Source: SAR324 cluster bacterium (GTDB lineage: Bacteria > SAR324 > NAC60-12). From it: a stretch of DNA of 64,000 nucleotides. Every line of letters starts with the position of its first letter. Within the stretch, counting starts at the first letter, position 1. The translations under genes and the position numbers were made by a program. The stretch spans positions 1-64,000 of the forward strand of contig JAQWOT010000226.1 of NCBI GenBank assembly GCA_029245725.1, given 5' to 3'. This document shows, one piece after another, positions 6,306-15,223 of the stretch. The notes beneath the pieces are model-generated. The model was not told the DNA's origin, did not search any database, and worked only from the letters and a program-made list of their open reading frames with translations.

Positions 6306-8993
6306 ATGTCCCAGCCGGCCAGTGAAACCCCGATGATGCGCCAGTTCCATGATGCCAAGCGGCAACATCCGGACAAGATCCTCTTCTTCCGCATGGGAGA
6401 CTTCTACGAAATGTTCGGGGATGATGCAGTGAAGGCTGCGCCCATTCTCCAGATTGCGCTGACTTCTCGGAACAAGCAGCAGGAAGGGGCGATTCCAATG
6501 TGCGGTGTCCCCTATCGCGCTCATGAGAGCTATCTCAATCGTCTGACTGCTGCTGGATATAAGGTCGCTATTTGTGAGCAGACCGAAGATCCTGCCAAAG
6601 CAAAGGGCCTGGTCAATCGAGAAATTGTCAGGATTGTCACACCTGGAACCACTGTTTCCCCCGAACTTCTTCCCCCTGACGACAACCACTATCTGGTTGC
6701 CTTGCTTTGGCAGGCGCGTCCTGCTGGTATTGGGCTGGCCAGGGCCGATCTTTCCACGGGTGAACTGGAAATCACAGAGTTTGAAGAAAGTGAAAAGTCA
6801 TTGTGCCTAGACTTTTTGCGTCAGCTACAACCAAGCGAGGTGCTGCTGCCAGAAGCTCGAACTGAGGGTGAAGCTGAGTTTGTGCAGAGTGTCCTACAGC
6901 TACTGAAACAGCTCCCGAAGGTTGGGGAGCAGGCAGTGACTATTCGCTCAGCCTATGATTTTGACACGCAGACTTCACGGCAGCGACTTCTCGAACATTT
7001 TGGCACCCTGAACCTTGCTGGGTTTGGCGTGGAGGAATTGGCACGTGGCATTCGGGCTGCTGGAGCATTGCTACAGTACATGTGTCAGACACAGCAGTGT
7101 AGCTTGTCGCATCTGACCAGTATCCGTCAGTTACGACGTAGTCAGGCAATGCCACTGGATGAAACAACCATCCGGAACCTGGAGATCTTCGAAACCCCCA
7201 CCGGACAGAAGCGGCATACACTCTTTCATGTGCTCAATCAATGTGTGACTCCGATGGGAGCACGCCAGTTGCGACAGTGGCTGCGCTACCCACTATTGGA
7301 TAAAGGACCGCTGGAAGCTCGCTATGATGCAGTTGAAGAGTTCCAAGAGCAGGGTCGAATGCGACAGGAACTACATCAGCAGCTGTCTCAGGTTCAGGAT
7401 CTACCCAGAATTGCAGGACGGATTAGTTTGCCGGTTGCAGGCATCAGTGACTTTCTCACTTTGCGCAGTTCGTTGGAACCTCTGCAATTGCTACCAGAGT
7501 TGTTGACGCCCCTGTCCACACCATTGCTGGTCGAGGTAGGTGCTTCCTTTGATCCCCTGAATGACCTGCTCACCTTGCTGGAACAACGGTTGCTGCCAGA
7601 CCCTTCTTTGAAGTTGGCAGAGGGTGGTTATATCGCCGATGGAGTGTCACAGGAGTTGGATGATCTGCGACTCTTGACCACAGATTCCAAAGAGTTTCTC
7701 AATCGAATGCTGCAACAGGAGCGTGAACGAAGCGGTATTGCCAGCCTTAAGCTAGGCTTCAACAAGGTGTTTGGCTACTATTTGGAAGTCAGCAATGCTC
7801 ACAAAAATCGGGTTCCTGGCCATTATCTTCGCAAGCAGACTCTGACTAATGGAGAACGCTATATCACGCAGGAACTCAAGGAATTTGAAGAGAAAATTCT
7901 TAGCGCAGAAGAACGTAGTGTGGAGTTGGAGCAAGTACTGTTTGCGGAACTAAGGCAGGAGGTTCTTCAACAACTTGGACGCCTTCAGGAAAGTGCTCGC
8001 AAATTAGCTATTTTAGATGTTCTGGCTGGTTGGGCAGAACTGGCTTTGGCAGCTAACTATGTTCGGCCCTGCCTACTGGAAACTGGACATTCAAGAAAGC
8101 TTCGTTTGCAAGCTTCTCGGCATCCAGTGATTGAGCAACTGGATCTGGGTGAACCTTTTGTCCCGAATGACATTGACTTGGAGGAAGAAAAGCAACAGGT
8201 TCTGCTGATTACCGGCCCTAACATGGCTGGTAAGTCGACATTCATGCGCCAAGTTGCTCTAAACGTGTTGATGGCCCAAACTGGCTGTTTTGTAGCAGCT
8301 GCTTCTGCTGAACTAACGCTAGTAGATCGAGTATTTACCAGGGTTGGGGCTTCTGACAACCTCAGTCAGGGGCAGAGTACCTTCATGGTGGAAATGAACG
8401 AGGCAGCAGCAATTCTTAACAATGCCTCAGAAAACAGTCTGATCGTATTGGATGAGATTGGGCGTGGCACGAGCACCTTTGACGGAATCAGCATCGCCTG
8501 GGCGATTGTCGAACATCTCCACGAATTGGGCTCACTGACACTTTGCGCAACGCACTATCATGAACTCACAGAACTAGCGCAGCAATTGGCCGGAGTTGTG
8601 AATGCAAGCGTGCGCATAGAGGAAGATGGTGAACGCATTGTCTTTTTACGCAGAATTAGTCCGGGAGAAGCTGACAAGAGCTACGGAGTGCAGGTCGCTC
8701 GACTGGCTGGACTGCCACCCTTGGTGATTCAGCGGGCTCAGCAGATTTTGCAAACTATTGAGCAGGCCCATACTTTGGGACATGTGGTGCAAGAGGTCCC
8801 GCCCGTGTATGATAATTCAATTATGCATCAGGCAGCAGCAACTCAAGAACCTATCAACGGCTCCCAACTGCAACTTTTATTGTTTGCTGAAGATTCCTGG
8901 CTAGTTGAGGAATTGCGAGCGCTCAATTTGTCGCAAACCACACCGCTGGAGGCACTAAATCTGCTGCATGAGTTGCAGCAGCGCCTGCAGTGA
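6306..8993 (+). CDS. mutS: DNA mismatch repair protein MutS
   Basis: About 895 residues with all MutS domains. The N-terminal mismatch-binding motif FFRMGDFYEMF is present, with the Phe-x-Glu that wedges into mispairs, followed by connector and lever domains and the C-terminal ATPase. The ATPase has Walker A GPNMAGKSTFMRQ (about residue 637), Walker B VLDEIGRGTSTFDG (about 714) and a CATHYHELTEL switch. I start it at the ATG at 6306 (MSQPASETPMMRQF), since the 39 extra upstream codons are not MutS-like; the ribosome site is weak. It is divergent from the tRNA operon. mutL is not in the window. Confidence 0.97.
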   Translation: MSQPASETPMMRQFHDAKRQHPDKILFFRMGDFYEMFGDDAVKAAPILQIALTSRNKQQEGAIPMCGVPYRAHESYLNRLTAAGYKVAICEQTEDPAKAKGLVNREIVRIVTPGTTVSPELLPPDDNHYLVALLWQARPAGIGLARADLSTGELEITEFEESEKSLCLDFLRQLQPSEVLLPEARTEGEAEFVQSVLQLLKQLPKVGEQAVTIRSAYDFDTQTSRQRLLEHFGTLNLAGFGVEELARGIRAAGALLQYMCQTQQCSLSHLTSIRQLRRSQAMPLDETTIRNLEIFETPTGQKRHTLFHVLNQCVTPMGARQLRQWLRYPLLDKGPLEARYDAVEEFQEQGRMRQELHQQLSQVQDLPRIAGRISLPVAGISDFLTLRSSLEPLQLLPELLTPLSTPLLVEVGASFDPLNDLLTLLEQRLLPDPSLKLAEGGYIADGVSQELDDLRLLTTDSKEFLNRMLQQERERSGIASLKLGFNKVFGYYLEVSNAHKNRVPGHYLRKQTLTNGERYITQELKEFEEKILSAEERSVELEQVLFAELRQEVLQQLGRLQESARKLAILDVLAGWAELALAANYVRPCLLETGHSRKLRLQASRHPVIEQLDLGEPFVPNDIDLEEEKQQVLLITGPNMAGKSTFMRQVALNVLMAQTGCFVAAASAELTLVDRVFTRVGASDNLSQGQSTFMVEMNEAAAILNNASENSLIVLDEIGRGTSTFDGISIAWAIVEHLHELGSLTLCATHYHELTELAQQLAGVVNASVRIEEDGERIVFLRRISPGEADKSYGVQVARLAGLPPLVIQRAQQILQTIEQAHTLGHVVQEVPPVYDNSIMHQAAATQEPINGSQLQLLLFAEDSWLVEELRALNLSQTTPLEALNLLHELQQRLQ

Positions 8994-9026
8994 TTCCTGT
9001 TTCCTTGTTCTTTGGAGAAGCGCTCC

Positions 9027-9545
9027 ATGGCCCCAACCCGTGTGGCTATTTACCCGACAAGTTCTAATCCTCCGACCCTCGGGCACGCTGATATCGTCAC
9101 ACGTGCTGCCCGGCACTTTGAGCACGTCTACTGGGCGGCTGCCGTGAATCCAGAGAAGGAGTATCTCTTCACTCAGGAAGAACGCAAGGAGATGATGCAG
9201 GCGTATGTGGATCATCTCCCTGGCTTGGGGAACGTGAGTGTTGATGCCTACCAGGGTCCCACCGTACGCTATGCACAGAGTAAAGGTGCAAGTGTGCTCA
9301 TCAAGGGACTACGCAGTACAAACGATTTTCATGGAGAGCTGCAACAGGCGATTGGTAATTTGGGGATTGACCCTCAACTGGAAACCTTCTGCCTGTTTGG
9401 GCGGCCAGATCTTTTTGTGGTTAGTTCCACGCTGGTGAGGGAGGTGGCTTTGTTGGGAGAGCGCATTGATTCCTATGTCATTCCTCCAGTAGCAGAACAG
9501 ATCTATACAATTCTGAAAAATCAGGGACTGCTACCTGCCAAGTAA
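9027..9545 (+). CDS. coaD: Phosphopantetheine adenylyltransferase (CoaD), divergent motif
   Basis: A 172-residue nucleotidyltransferase of CoaD length and architecture, catalysing ATP plus 4'-phosphopantetheine to dephospho-CoA, the penultimate step of CoA synthesis. It retains TLGH of the T/HxGH motif, the NPEKEYLFTQEER loop, and VSSTLVREVALLG, matching the ISSTxVRE motif. Two conserved places differ: the first strand reads YPTSSNPPTLGH rather than YPGSFDPxTxGH, and the ATP loop reads KGLRSTNDF rather than RGLRxxxDF. The ATG at 9027 is preferred over an upstream TTG at 9012. It sits 33 bases after mutS on the same strand. It is probably the genome's CoaD, but I am less sure than for a canonical member. 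Confidence 0.85.
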   Translation: MAPTRVAIYPTSSNPPTLGHADIVTRAARHFEHVYWAAAVNPEKEYLFTQEERKEMMQAYVDHLPGLGNVSVDAYQGPTVRYAQSKGASVLIKGLRSTNDFHGELQQAIGNLGIDPQLETFCLFGRPDLFVVSSTLVREVALLGERIDSYVIPPVAEQIYTILKNQGLLPAK

Positions 9546-9596
9546 TTTTGGATTGCTCACCTAGGATGGGTGGGATGTTAGGAAAGGATTTTCGCA

Positions 9597-10535
9597 GTGG
9601 ATACGATCAATTTGGAAGCGTCGCCACGCTTACGTTGGCGATCTGACTGGTTTTTCCTCGTACTGGCGCTGCTCGGTGGAGTAGCTTTGGCGACGGCTGA
9701 ATTTGTTGATCCCACGGTATTTAGTCCATTGACTCCGCCGGAGGGAATACACAACTGGTTAGGGTTGCTAGGTGCACTGATTGGGGGCTCACTGCTGGAA
9801 ATCTTTGGGCCACCGACTCCTTTACTGTTCTGGTTTCTAATCCCCCTGAGTAGACCACATTGGCATCGCTTTTCTCTGCTCAGCGGATGGTATCATGCCC
9901 TGTTGCTCTGCTGGCTCCTTTCCATTTTGCATGTGTTAGTGTTGACACTGGAACACAACACAGTCCCATTCCAAGGGCTCTGGAGTTACGGTTACCTCGG
10001 ATTGTTGGGTTCACAGTGGATCTTGCAGCATCTGCCTCACCAAGAGGCTGCCGCAGTAATTGGTGCGGTTTGTTTCTATCTGAGTGTGCGTATCTACACT
10101 GCTCTGCCTTTCCTGCCAATCCTTCGAGGTCTTGCATTGCTGACTGTTACCGCTTTTGGGTTAGCGCATGGGTTGCCATGGCAAGCAATCCTTAGAGGAT
10201 TGTACAAAGTTTGGGAGCAGTTGAAGCGCAACCTGCGGATCATGGTGCTGATGCCCGAAACGGTCCCGGTGAAGAAGCCATCAACAGCAACCGCACAGGA
10301 AGTAGAAGAAGATTTCTTGCTGACCGAAAATCCTTTGATGCTGGATCAATTGGAACGTAAGGATCCGAACAACCTGAACGAAGCAGCCATGCTCTACGAG
10401 CAGTGGTTGCAGTATCAGGAGGAAGAAGTTATTGAAATTCCAGTTTTGACTACCATTCCGAGACGACTACCCAACCCGGTTGGACTCTCTGTGGGGCCCA
10501 CCACTTTCCCGAAAAAACCTCAACCGTTTCCCTGA
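9597..10535 (+). CDS. Membrane protein resembling the FtsK/SpoIIIE N-terminal 4TM domain, no motor domain
   Basis: A 312-residue protein starting at GTG with an AGGAAAGG ribosome site. The first 200 residues contain about five hydrophobic segments and resemble the FtsK membrane anchor: an opening segment followed by FVDPTVFSPL, then a segment with IHNWLGLLGALIGGSLLEIFG, like the HNxxGxxGAxxAD...LFG pattern of FtsK. After residue 205 comes a basic, then acidic, Pro-rich cytoplasmic tail. The gene stops there, with no RecA-like motor (no Walker A) and no gamma domain; trpD begins 18 bases later. It could be a stand-alone anchor, a truncated ftsK, or an unrelated protein of similar topology. Confidence 0.55.
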   Translation: MDTINLEASPRLRWRSDWFFLVLALLGGVALATAEFVDPTVFSPLTPPEGIHNWLGLLGALIGGSLLEIFGPPTPLLFWFLIPLSRPHWHRFSLLSGWYHALLLCWLLSILHVLVLTLEHNTVPFQGLWSYGYLGLLGSQWILQHLPHQEAAAVIGAVCFYLSVRIYTALPFLPILRGLALLTVTAFGLAHGLPWQAILRGLYKVWEQLKRNLRIMVLMPETVPVKKPSTATAQEVEEDFLLTENPLMLDQLERKDPNNLNEAAMLYEQWLQYQEEEVIEIPVLTTIPRRLPNPVGLSVGPTTFPKKPQPFP

Positions 10536-10553
10536 GTTTGCGGAGTCCTGTTG

Positions 10554-11567
10554 ATGAAAGAACTGCTAGCTAAGTTACTTGAACGAAAGAATCTGAGCCG
10601 GGAAGAGGCTCGGGAGATGATTCTCTGGGTCATGAGTGAAGAAGCGGTTCCTACACAGGCAGCTGCGTTACTTGCCCTACTCCAAGCCAAAGGTGCAACG
10701 ATTGATGAGATTGTCGGTGCAGCCCACGCCATGCGAGTGCGCTCAGAGAAAATCCAGGCTCCAAGTGACGCAATTGATACTTGCAGTACCGGAGGCAATG
10801 GCATCAGTACCTTCAATATTTCCACCTGCGCTGCGTTGATCGCTGCTGCTGGAGGGGCTGTTGTGGCCAAGCACGGAAATCGGAGCAACACACGACGTAG
10901 CGGTAGTGCAGAAGCCCTACAGGCACTAGGAGTAAATATTGATTTGGATCTTTCGCAAGTTGAGGCTTGCCTACAGGAATTACAACTCTGCTTCTGTTAT
11001 GCGATTAAGCACCATCCTGCAATGCGATTTGCGGGGCCAATTCGTCGAGAGCTAGGAATCCCGACAGTTTTCAACATTCTTGGACCATTGACCAACCCGG
11101 CTCAAGCTCAGCGCCAGCTGGTGGGTGTACCCAACGTAGAATGGACTTTCCGAATTGCTCAGGTGCTTGCGGAACTTGGGGCAGAAAGCGCGCTGGTGGT
11201 TCACGGTGCGGACGGTCTCTGTGAATTAACCACAACAGCCAAAACCCATGTTGCAGAGCTTCGAGACGGTAAGGTCGAACTGTATCAACTGGAACCTGAA
11301 GAGGTAGGCTTGCCGAAAGGCAATTTGGAAGAGATACGCATTGACAGTCCAGAAGAGAGTGCCCAAATGATCCGAGAGATTTTCCAAGGAAAAAACCAAG
11401 GCACCCCACGACATGTTGCTCTTTACAATGCTGCGGGTGCCCTAGTAGTCGCAGGAAAGGTAGAGAATCTCAGGGATGGTGTTGAGCAGGCAGCCCAACT
11501 GGTGGACTCTGGCAAGGCTTGGCAGCGCTTGGAAGAACTAGTCGAATTCACGAATCAGGCGGCATAA
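10554..11567 (+). CDS. trpD: Anthranilate phosphoribosyltransferase
   Basis: A 337-residue TrpD, transferring phosphoribose from PRPP to anthranilate in tryptophan synthesis. Visible motifs are DTCSTGGNGISTFNIST (the PRPP-binding glycine loop, usually GTGGDG), KHGNRS, SGSAEALQALGV and HHPAMRFAGPIRRELG. The start is the ATG at 10554, with GGAG eight bases upstream. No other trp gene is nearby; it is the last gene of the mutS-coaD run and is followed by a strong terminator. The Ser and Asn substitutions in the glycine loop are mild, and the family call is secure. Confidence 0.95.
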   Translation: MKELLAKLLERKNLSREEAREMILWVMSEEAVPTQAAALLALLQAKGATIDEIVGAAHAMRVRSEKIQAPSDAIDTCSTGGNGISTFNISTCAALIAAAGGAVVAKHGNRSNTRRSGSAEALQALGVNIDLDLSQVEACLQELQLCFCYAIKHHPAMRFAGPIRRELGIPTVFNILGPLTNPAQAQRQLVGVPNVEWTFRIAQVLAELGAESALVVHGADGLCELTTTAKTHVAELRDGKVELYQLEPEEVGLPKGNLEEIRIDSPEESAQMIREIFQGKNQGTPRHVALYNAAGALVVAGKVENLRDGVEQAAQLVDSGKAWQRLEELVEFTNQAA

Positions 11568-11603
11568 GCTATGGATTGCTCTTGATTGAGCACCCCATAG
11601 CTT
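11566..11603. terminator. Bidirectional rho-independent terminator between trpD and the quinone oxidoreductase gene
   Basis: AAGCTATGG (11566-11574) pairs perfectly with CCATAGCTT (11595-11603), and an inner TGCTC/GAGCA stem extends it. A TTTTC tract follows on the plus strand. It overlaps the trpD stop and lies between convergent genes, so it can serve both. Confidence 0.85.
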
Positions 11604-11617
11604 TTCTGAAGATTTTG

Positions 11618-12586
11618 TCAGGGAATCAGAACAGTAGATCCTGTTGTTCTGCGGCCTTCGAGATCAGCGTGAGCCTGCGCAACTTCACGTAAAGGATAAC
11701 GTTGATTGATTGAAATCTTGACCTTCCCACTACCGATAGCTCCAAACAGTGCCTGGGAACTGTCCAGCAATTCGGCACGAGTAGCAATATAGGAAAAGAG
11801 TGTTGGACGCGTGTAGAACAAACTCTTTGGACTGAAGACTCGCAGATCCACTGGAGGCACTGGTCCAGAAGATTGACCAAAGCTCACGAACAAACCTCTT
11901 GTACTCAGACAGCCGATCGTCCCCTCGAAAGTGTCACGCCCTACTGAATCATAGACCAACCGAACGCCCTTCCCGTTGGTGATTTCCATCACCTGATCTA
12001 AGAAGTTTTCCTGCTCATAATTAATCACGAAGTCACATCCGTTGTCTCGAGCCAAAGATTCCTTGGCAGGCGAACTGACCGTGCCAATTACCGTACAACC
12101 CAAGGCTTTTGCCCACTGACACGCAATCAGTCCAGTCCCTCCAGCAGCAGCGTGGAAGAGAATCACATCATCTGCCTGAACTCTTCCGATACGGCGGAGC
12201 AGGTATTCTGCGGTCATCCCTTTCAGCATGGAGGCTGCGGCGACTTCATCTTTCACGTCATCTGGAATGGGAACCACCAAGTTGGCCACAATCTGAGAGG
12301 CTTCACTATAAGCGCTGGTCCCACTGGCATAGACAACCCGGTCTCCTTTCTTGAATTCCTTGACTGCACTACCAATCTCTTCCACAACACCAGCGGCTTC
12401 CTTACCCAGTCCACAGGGTGGGTTGAGAGGATAGAGACCGCTCCGCTGATAGGTGTCAATGAAGTTCAGGCCAATGGCGGTGTGGCGAATACGGATTTCT
12501 TCAGAACCAAGCTTAGGCAGATCGACGGATTCCCAGCGCATGACTTCCGGACCTCCCTGTTCGTAAATACGAATCGCATTCAGCAT
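11618..12586 (-). CDS. NADPH:quinone oxidoreductase, zinc-independent MDR family
   Basis: A 322-residue medium-chain dehydrogenase/reductase. The substrate-binding half has GLNFIDTYQRSGLYP and GKEAAGVVEEIG. The Rossmann half has the nucleotide-binding loop HAAAGGTGLIACQWAKALG (about residues 145-165) and the FGQSSGP segment typical of QorA-type quinone reductases. It lacks the catalytic-zinc cysteines of alcohol dehydrogenases. It likely reduces quinones or related electrophiles with NADPH in the cytoplasm. It is a single-gene unit facing trpD across a terminator. Confidence 0.9.
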   Translation of the reverse strand: MLNAIRIYEQGGPEVMRWESVDLPKLGSEEIRIRHTAIGLNFIDTYQRSGLYPLNPPCGLGKEAAGVVEEIGSAVKEFKKGDRVVYASGTSAYSEASQIVANLVVPIPDDVKDEVAAASMLKGMTAEYLLRRIGRVQADDVILFHAAAGGTGLIACQWAKALGCTVIGTVSSPAKESLARDNGCDFVINYEQENFLDQVMEITNGKGVRLVYDSVGRDTFEGTIGCLSTRGLFVSFGQSSGPVPPVDLRVFSPKSLFYTRPTLFSYIATRAELLDSSQALFGAIGSGKVKISINQRYPLREVAQAHADLEGRRTTGSTVLIP

Positions 12587-12848
12587 GATCTCCTTAAAAA
12601 AATGATGGGTTAAATGAGTTCCTTGAGAATAACGATCAGAAATTTTCTGGCAAGTGGGAAACGTACATGTAATTCGAAAGTTTTACTGTAGTTGTTTGGT
12701 GAGTTGTTCGAATAATTGCTCGGCAACAGTCTGAACAGCTAGAGAGAGGACAACAGTCTGATAAATTTGTTCGACTTAAATCAGCCGCTATTCACGTTTT
12801 GTTTTGCAAAAAGCATTATCGGTTTGTCGCAGTAAATTCTGGAATCCT

Positions 12849-13502
12849 TTAGTTTTGATTTGAGGAGGCTTGCCATTTGTAAACAATTAAAATGGATTGA
12901 TAATTTGTAGGTGAAAACTCACTTTGAGTGTATCCATAGTTAACAGACTGTGAATCCTGTACATAAACTGTTGAATAACCCAACCACAAACGGTCAGTTA
13001 GCTCCAGAATCAGATTCGTGCCATAGCTGGTCATATCGGAATAAGCGTGCTGCTCTTCGAAATTTTTCGACCACGTCTGTTCTTGTTGCAAGGCTACGCT
13101 GAAGCGAGTTTGGCCAATTCCGTAGGATACAAATAACTGTAGGTGCACAAAATTAAATAGATCCCAATTCCATCCGAAATGGTACTGTAGGTTGAGCATT
13201 TCTAATCTAAGATCGTGTGAAATGTCCCTACCATCAATTCCTGTTCCTGAAAGTTCCAATTGGAGTAATTGCAGCCCATCAAAAAAACCTGATTTCTCTC
13301 TGTCCTGCCAAAACATGATTTCGAGTGCATCACCAGTCAGACTAATAGATTTATCACCACTTTTTGTAACATAAGAACCTTCAACACTTCCCAATCCAAT
13401 CCAACTGATAGTTGTCTGATTATCAATGCCTTGAGCAGCGAGTGGGGTAGAGAGGAGAATCAACCAAGTGACACTTACCAAAAAATGGCACGGGGGTTTC
13501 AT
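12849..13502 (-). CDS. Hypothetical secreted, possibly outer-membrane beta-barrel protein
   Basis: A 217-residue protein beginning with a clear signal peptide (hydrophobic FLVSVTWLILLSTPLAAQG, cleavage likely after LAA). The mature part has alternating polar/aromatic strands and many Tyr and Trp residues, with several candidate amphipathic strands, suggesting a small barrel. The C-terminus (IVYKWQASSNQN) does not end in the usual aromatic residue. I start it at the ATG at 13502; an upstream start would bury the signal peptide. I recognise no family. It is flanked by AT-rich gaps of about 260 and 210 bases in which I find no supported gene. Confidence 0.6.
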   Translation of the reverse strand: MKPPCHFLVSVTWLILLSTPLAAQGIDNQTTISWIGLGSVEGSYVTKSGDKSISLTGDALEIMFWQDREKSGFFDGLQLLQLELSGTGIDGRDISHDLRLEMLNLQYHFGWNWDLFNFVHLQLFVSYGIGQTRFSVALQQEQTWSKNFEEQHAYSDMTSYGTNLILELTDRLWLGYSTVYVQDSQSVNYGYTQSEFSPTNYQSILIVYKWQASSNQN

Positions 13503-13712
13503 GAGAATAGTTATCAAGCAATGCAGGGTTTCTTGCACTGATCTCCATGTTCAGTATAGAAGCACCACTGTGATTGGAAGAAATCTCCAGCTAGCAATTG
13601 ATAAACCACTTAAACTAAAGCCCTCAATAATTTTGGAGAACACTACAAAGCTGAAAGATTTAAAGAACTTTGCATCAGCATGTTTAATGAACAGTTTTCA
13701 ATGGGTAGTTGA

Positions 13713-13922
13713 ATGAAAAACGGGTTGTGGTTACTGAGCCTACCACTGCTGATAGGTTGCTCATCAAACGGCCATGATCTCTATTTTCCTCAAGGAGAGC
13801 GAGAGGTCCTGGGTCTTCAGGCATTTCAGAGCTGTGGACATGAAAACTACCAAGTACTGCAGGAAGGCCAGGCTGGACCGTACGATCATGCCTTGATTGA
13901 ATGTGGTGAGCATCCACGGTGA
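13713..13922 (+). CDS. Small hypothetical lipoprotein
   Basis: A 69-residue precursor with a short signal peptide and lipobox LLIGC (Cys16), so it should be lipid-modified and anchored in the membrane. The mature peptide of about 54 residues has two further cysteines: FQSCGHENYQV and ALIECGEHPR. This spacing and the final A-(L/V)-I-E-C motif recur in the lipoprotein at 33258-33494. The end overlaps the convergent nucleotidyltransferase gene by 37 bases. Function unknown. Confidence 0.6.
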   Translation: MKNGLWLLSLPLLIGCSSNGHDLYFPQGEREVLGLQAFQSCGHENYQVLQEGQAGPYDHALIECGEHPR

Positions 13923-14668
13923 GCATCAGCTAGTCCTGGAACAGTTAGCCAGTCAGATTCCAACTGCTGGAGACTGCTTAATTTGCCAATATCCCGCCAA
14001 TAGGCGGAACCAATATCTACGGTTCGGATTTCCTCACCTCGGGTGACCTGCCCTAGGTACACGGGGATAATTCTGAAGATTTCCTGCTCAGGTAAAACTT
14101 CAAAAATCCTTGGGGCAACCAAATGAATCCCACAAAAGCCTACTTCTCGCAGGCTTCCAACGGGGTCTCGTAGGATGCGGTGATCCTGTTGTTTCACATA
14201 GTGAACACCACAGAGAAGATCAGCCTCATCAACGAGTAGGCGATTATTGGTGGGGCGTTGTTTTATGAGCAGAGTGGCTAGAGGATTGGTCTCAGAGTGA
14301 ACTTGCCAAGCGGTGGTCAAATCGGCGTTGGAGAAGACATCTGCATTGTGCAGTAAAATCGGCATGTTCACTGACCAAAAAGAATGACTTTGCCGCAGTC
14401 CACCACCAGTATCGAGAAGGGTTGGTTCGTGTGAGATTTGTAGGTTCAGAAAAGAAGGAGTACGAACTTCAACAAAGCGATGGATCTTTTCTGCGTGCGC
14501 ATGTGTGTTGATCACGATCTGGCGGACTTGCTGCTGTTCGAGTCTTCGTAAAATCCACTCAAGAGCAGGAATGCCGTGAATTGGGGCGAGAGCTTTGGGA
14601 AGTTGTTTTGTCAAAGGAGCCAAGCGGGTGCCGAGTCCAGCGGCAAAAACCAAGGCTTGTGGAGTCAC
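13886..14668 (-). CDS. Sugar-1-phosphate nucleotidyltransferase (MurU/mannose-1-phosphate guanylyltransferase-like)
   Basis: A 260-residue GT-A-fold nucleotidyltransferase. It has the NTP-binding loop AAGLGTRLAPLTKQLPKAL at residues 9-27, the DTGGGL segment that holds the base and sugar, and LLHNADVFSN containing the catalytic Asp. The size and the DTGGG segment resemble MurU and short mannose-1-phosphate guanylyltransferases. The exact sugar and base cannot be set from sequence alone, and no AmgK-type kinase is adjacent. It overlaps dcd by four bases (ATGA), so the two are co-translated. Confidence 0.85.
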   Translation of the reverse strand: MTPQALVFAAGLGTRLAPLTKQLPKALAPIHGIPALEWILRRLEQQQVRQIVINTHAHAEKIHRFVEVRTPSFLNLQISHEPTLLDTGGGLRQSHSFWSVNMPILLHNADVFSNADLTTAWQVHSETNPLATLLIKQRPTNNRLLVDEADLLCGVHYVKQQDHRILRDPVGSLREVGFCGIHLVAPRIFEVLPEQEIFRIIPVYLGQVTRGEEIRTVDIGSAYWRDIGKLSSLQQLESDWLTVPGLADAHRGCSPHSIKA

Positions 14669-15186
14669 TCGAACTCAGAGTCTTGATCCAGGCGACTCGG
14701 TGTTGCCCCACGTTGATTTAGGTACTTACCAGCATAAGGTTGCTCTGCTGTCTCGAGCATCTGAACAAACACGATTTGACAGATACGCACTCCAACTTGC
14801 AGAACGATTGGAAATGGTGACTGGTTTTCAAGTTCTAGAGTGATCTGACCCTCAAAACCAGCATCGATAAAGCCTGCGTTTTGGACCTGTAATCCGAGTC
14901 GACCAATACTTGAACGGCCTTCGACGTAAGCAGCCATGTTGTTGGGAATCCGAATACTCTCACACGTTGTGGCTAGGACAAAGTGATTGGGTAGCAACTC
15001 ATAGCTGTCAGCTACTTCAGAGGCATATTCGACAGGTTCACCCAGCACAATTTTTCTTCGAGAGGGTGCCAGCCAACTGAAGCTATTGCCCAAGGTTAGA
15101 TCTACACTGGAGGGACCAATTTTGACTCCCTCTGGCAGATAGCCCTGGGCTATCATCTGGCGGAGGTGAGTATCAGGAACGATCAT
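14665..15186 (-). CDS. dcd: dCTP deaminase family protein
   Basis: A 173-residue trimeric dUTPase-fold protein. It has the signature YVEGRSSIGRLGLQVQNAG followed by DAGFEGQITLELEN, where the Glu near the end is the general base in Dcd, and a C-terminal QRGATPSR lid. It should convert dCTP to dUTP, or directly to dUMP if bifunctional; the two cannot be separated safely by eye. It is the first gene of a two-gene unit with the nucleotidyltransferase and is divergent from the small zinc protein. No clear ribosome site precedes its ATG. Confidence 0.88.
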   Translation of the reverse strand: MIVPDTHLRQMIAQGYLPEGVKIGPSSVDLTLGNSFSWLAPSRRKIVLGEPVEYASEVADSYELLPNHFVLATTCESIRIPNNMAAYVEGRSSIGRLGLQVQNAGFIDAGFEGQITLELENQSPFPIVLQVGVRICQIVFVQMLETAEQPYAGKYLNQRGATPSRLDQDSEFE

Positions 15187-15223
15187 AATTTTGATTTATT
15201 AACAGATTTTTTTTAGGCAGAGC

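Noticed and set aside
12587-12848. A 30-codon protein-like stretch on the minus strand (VEQIYQTVVLSLAVQTVAEQ) and a repeated CAACAGTCTGA
   Set aside because: It follows a stop directly, has no start codon or ribosome site, and the repeat explains part of its regularity. I cannot support a gene.
13468-13716. An 82-codon plus-strand frame between two small secreted-protein genes
   Set aside because: It starts inside the opposite-strand signal peptide region, has no ribosome site, and its composition is not protein-like.
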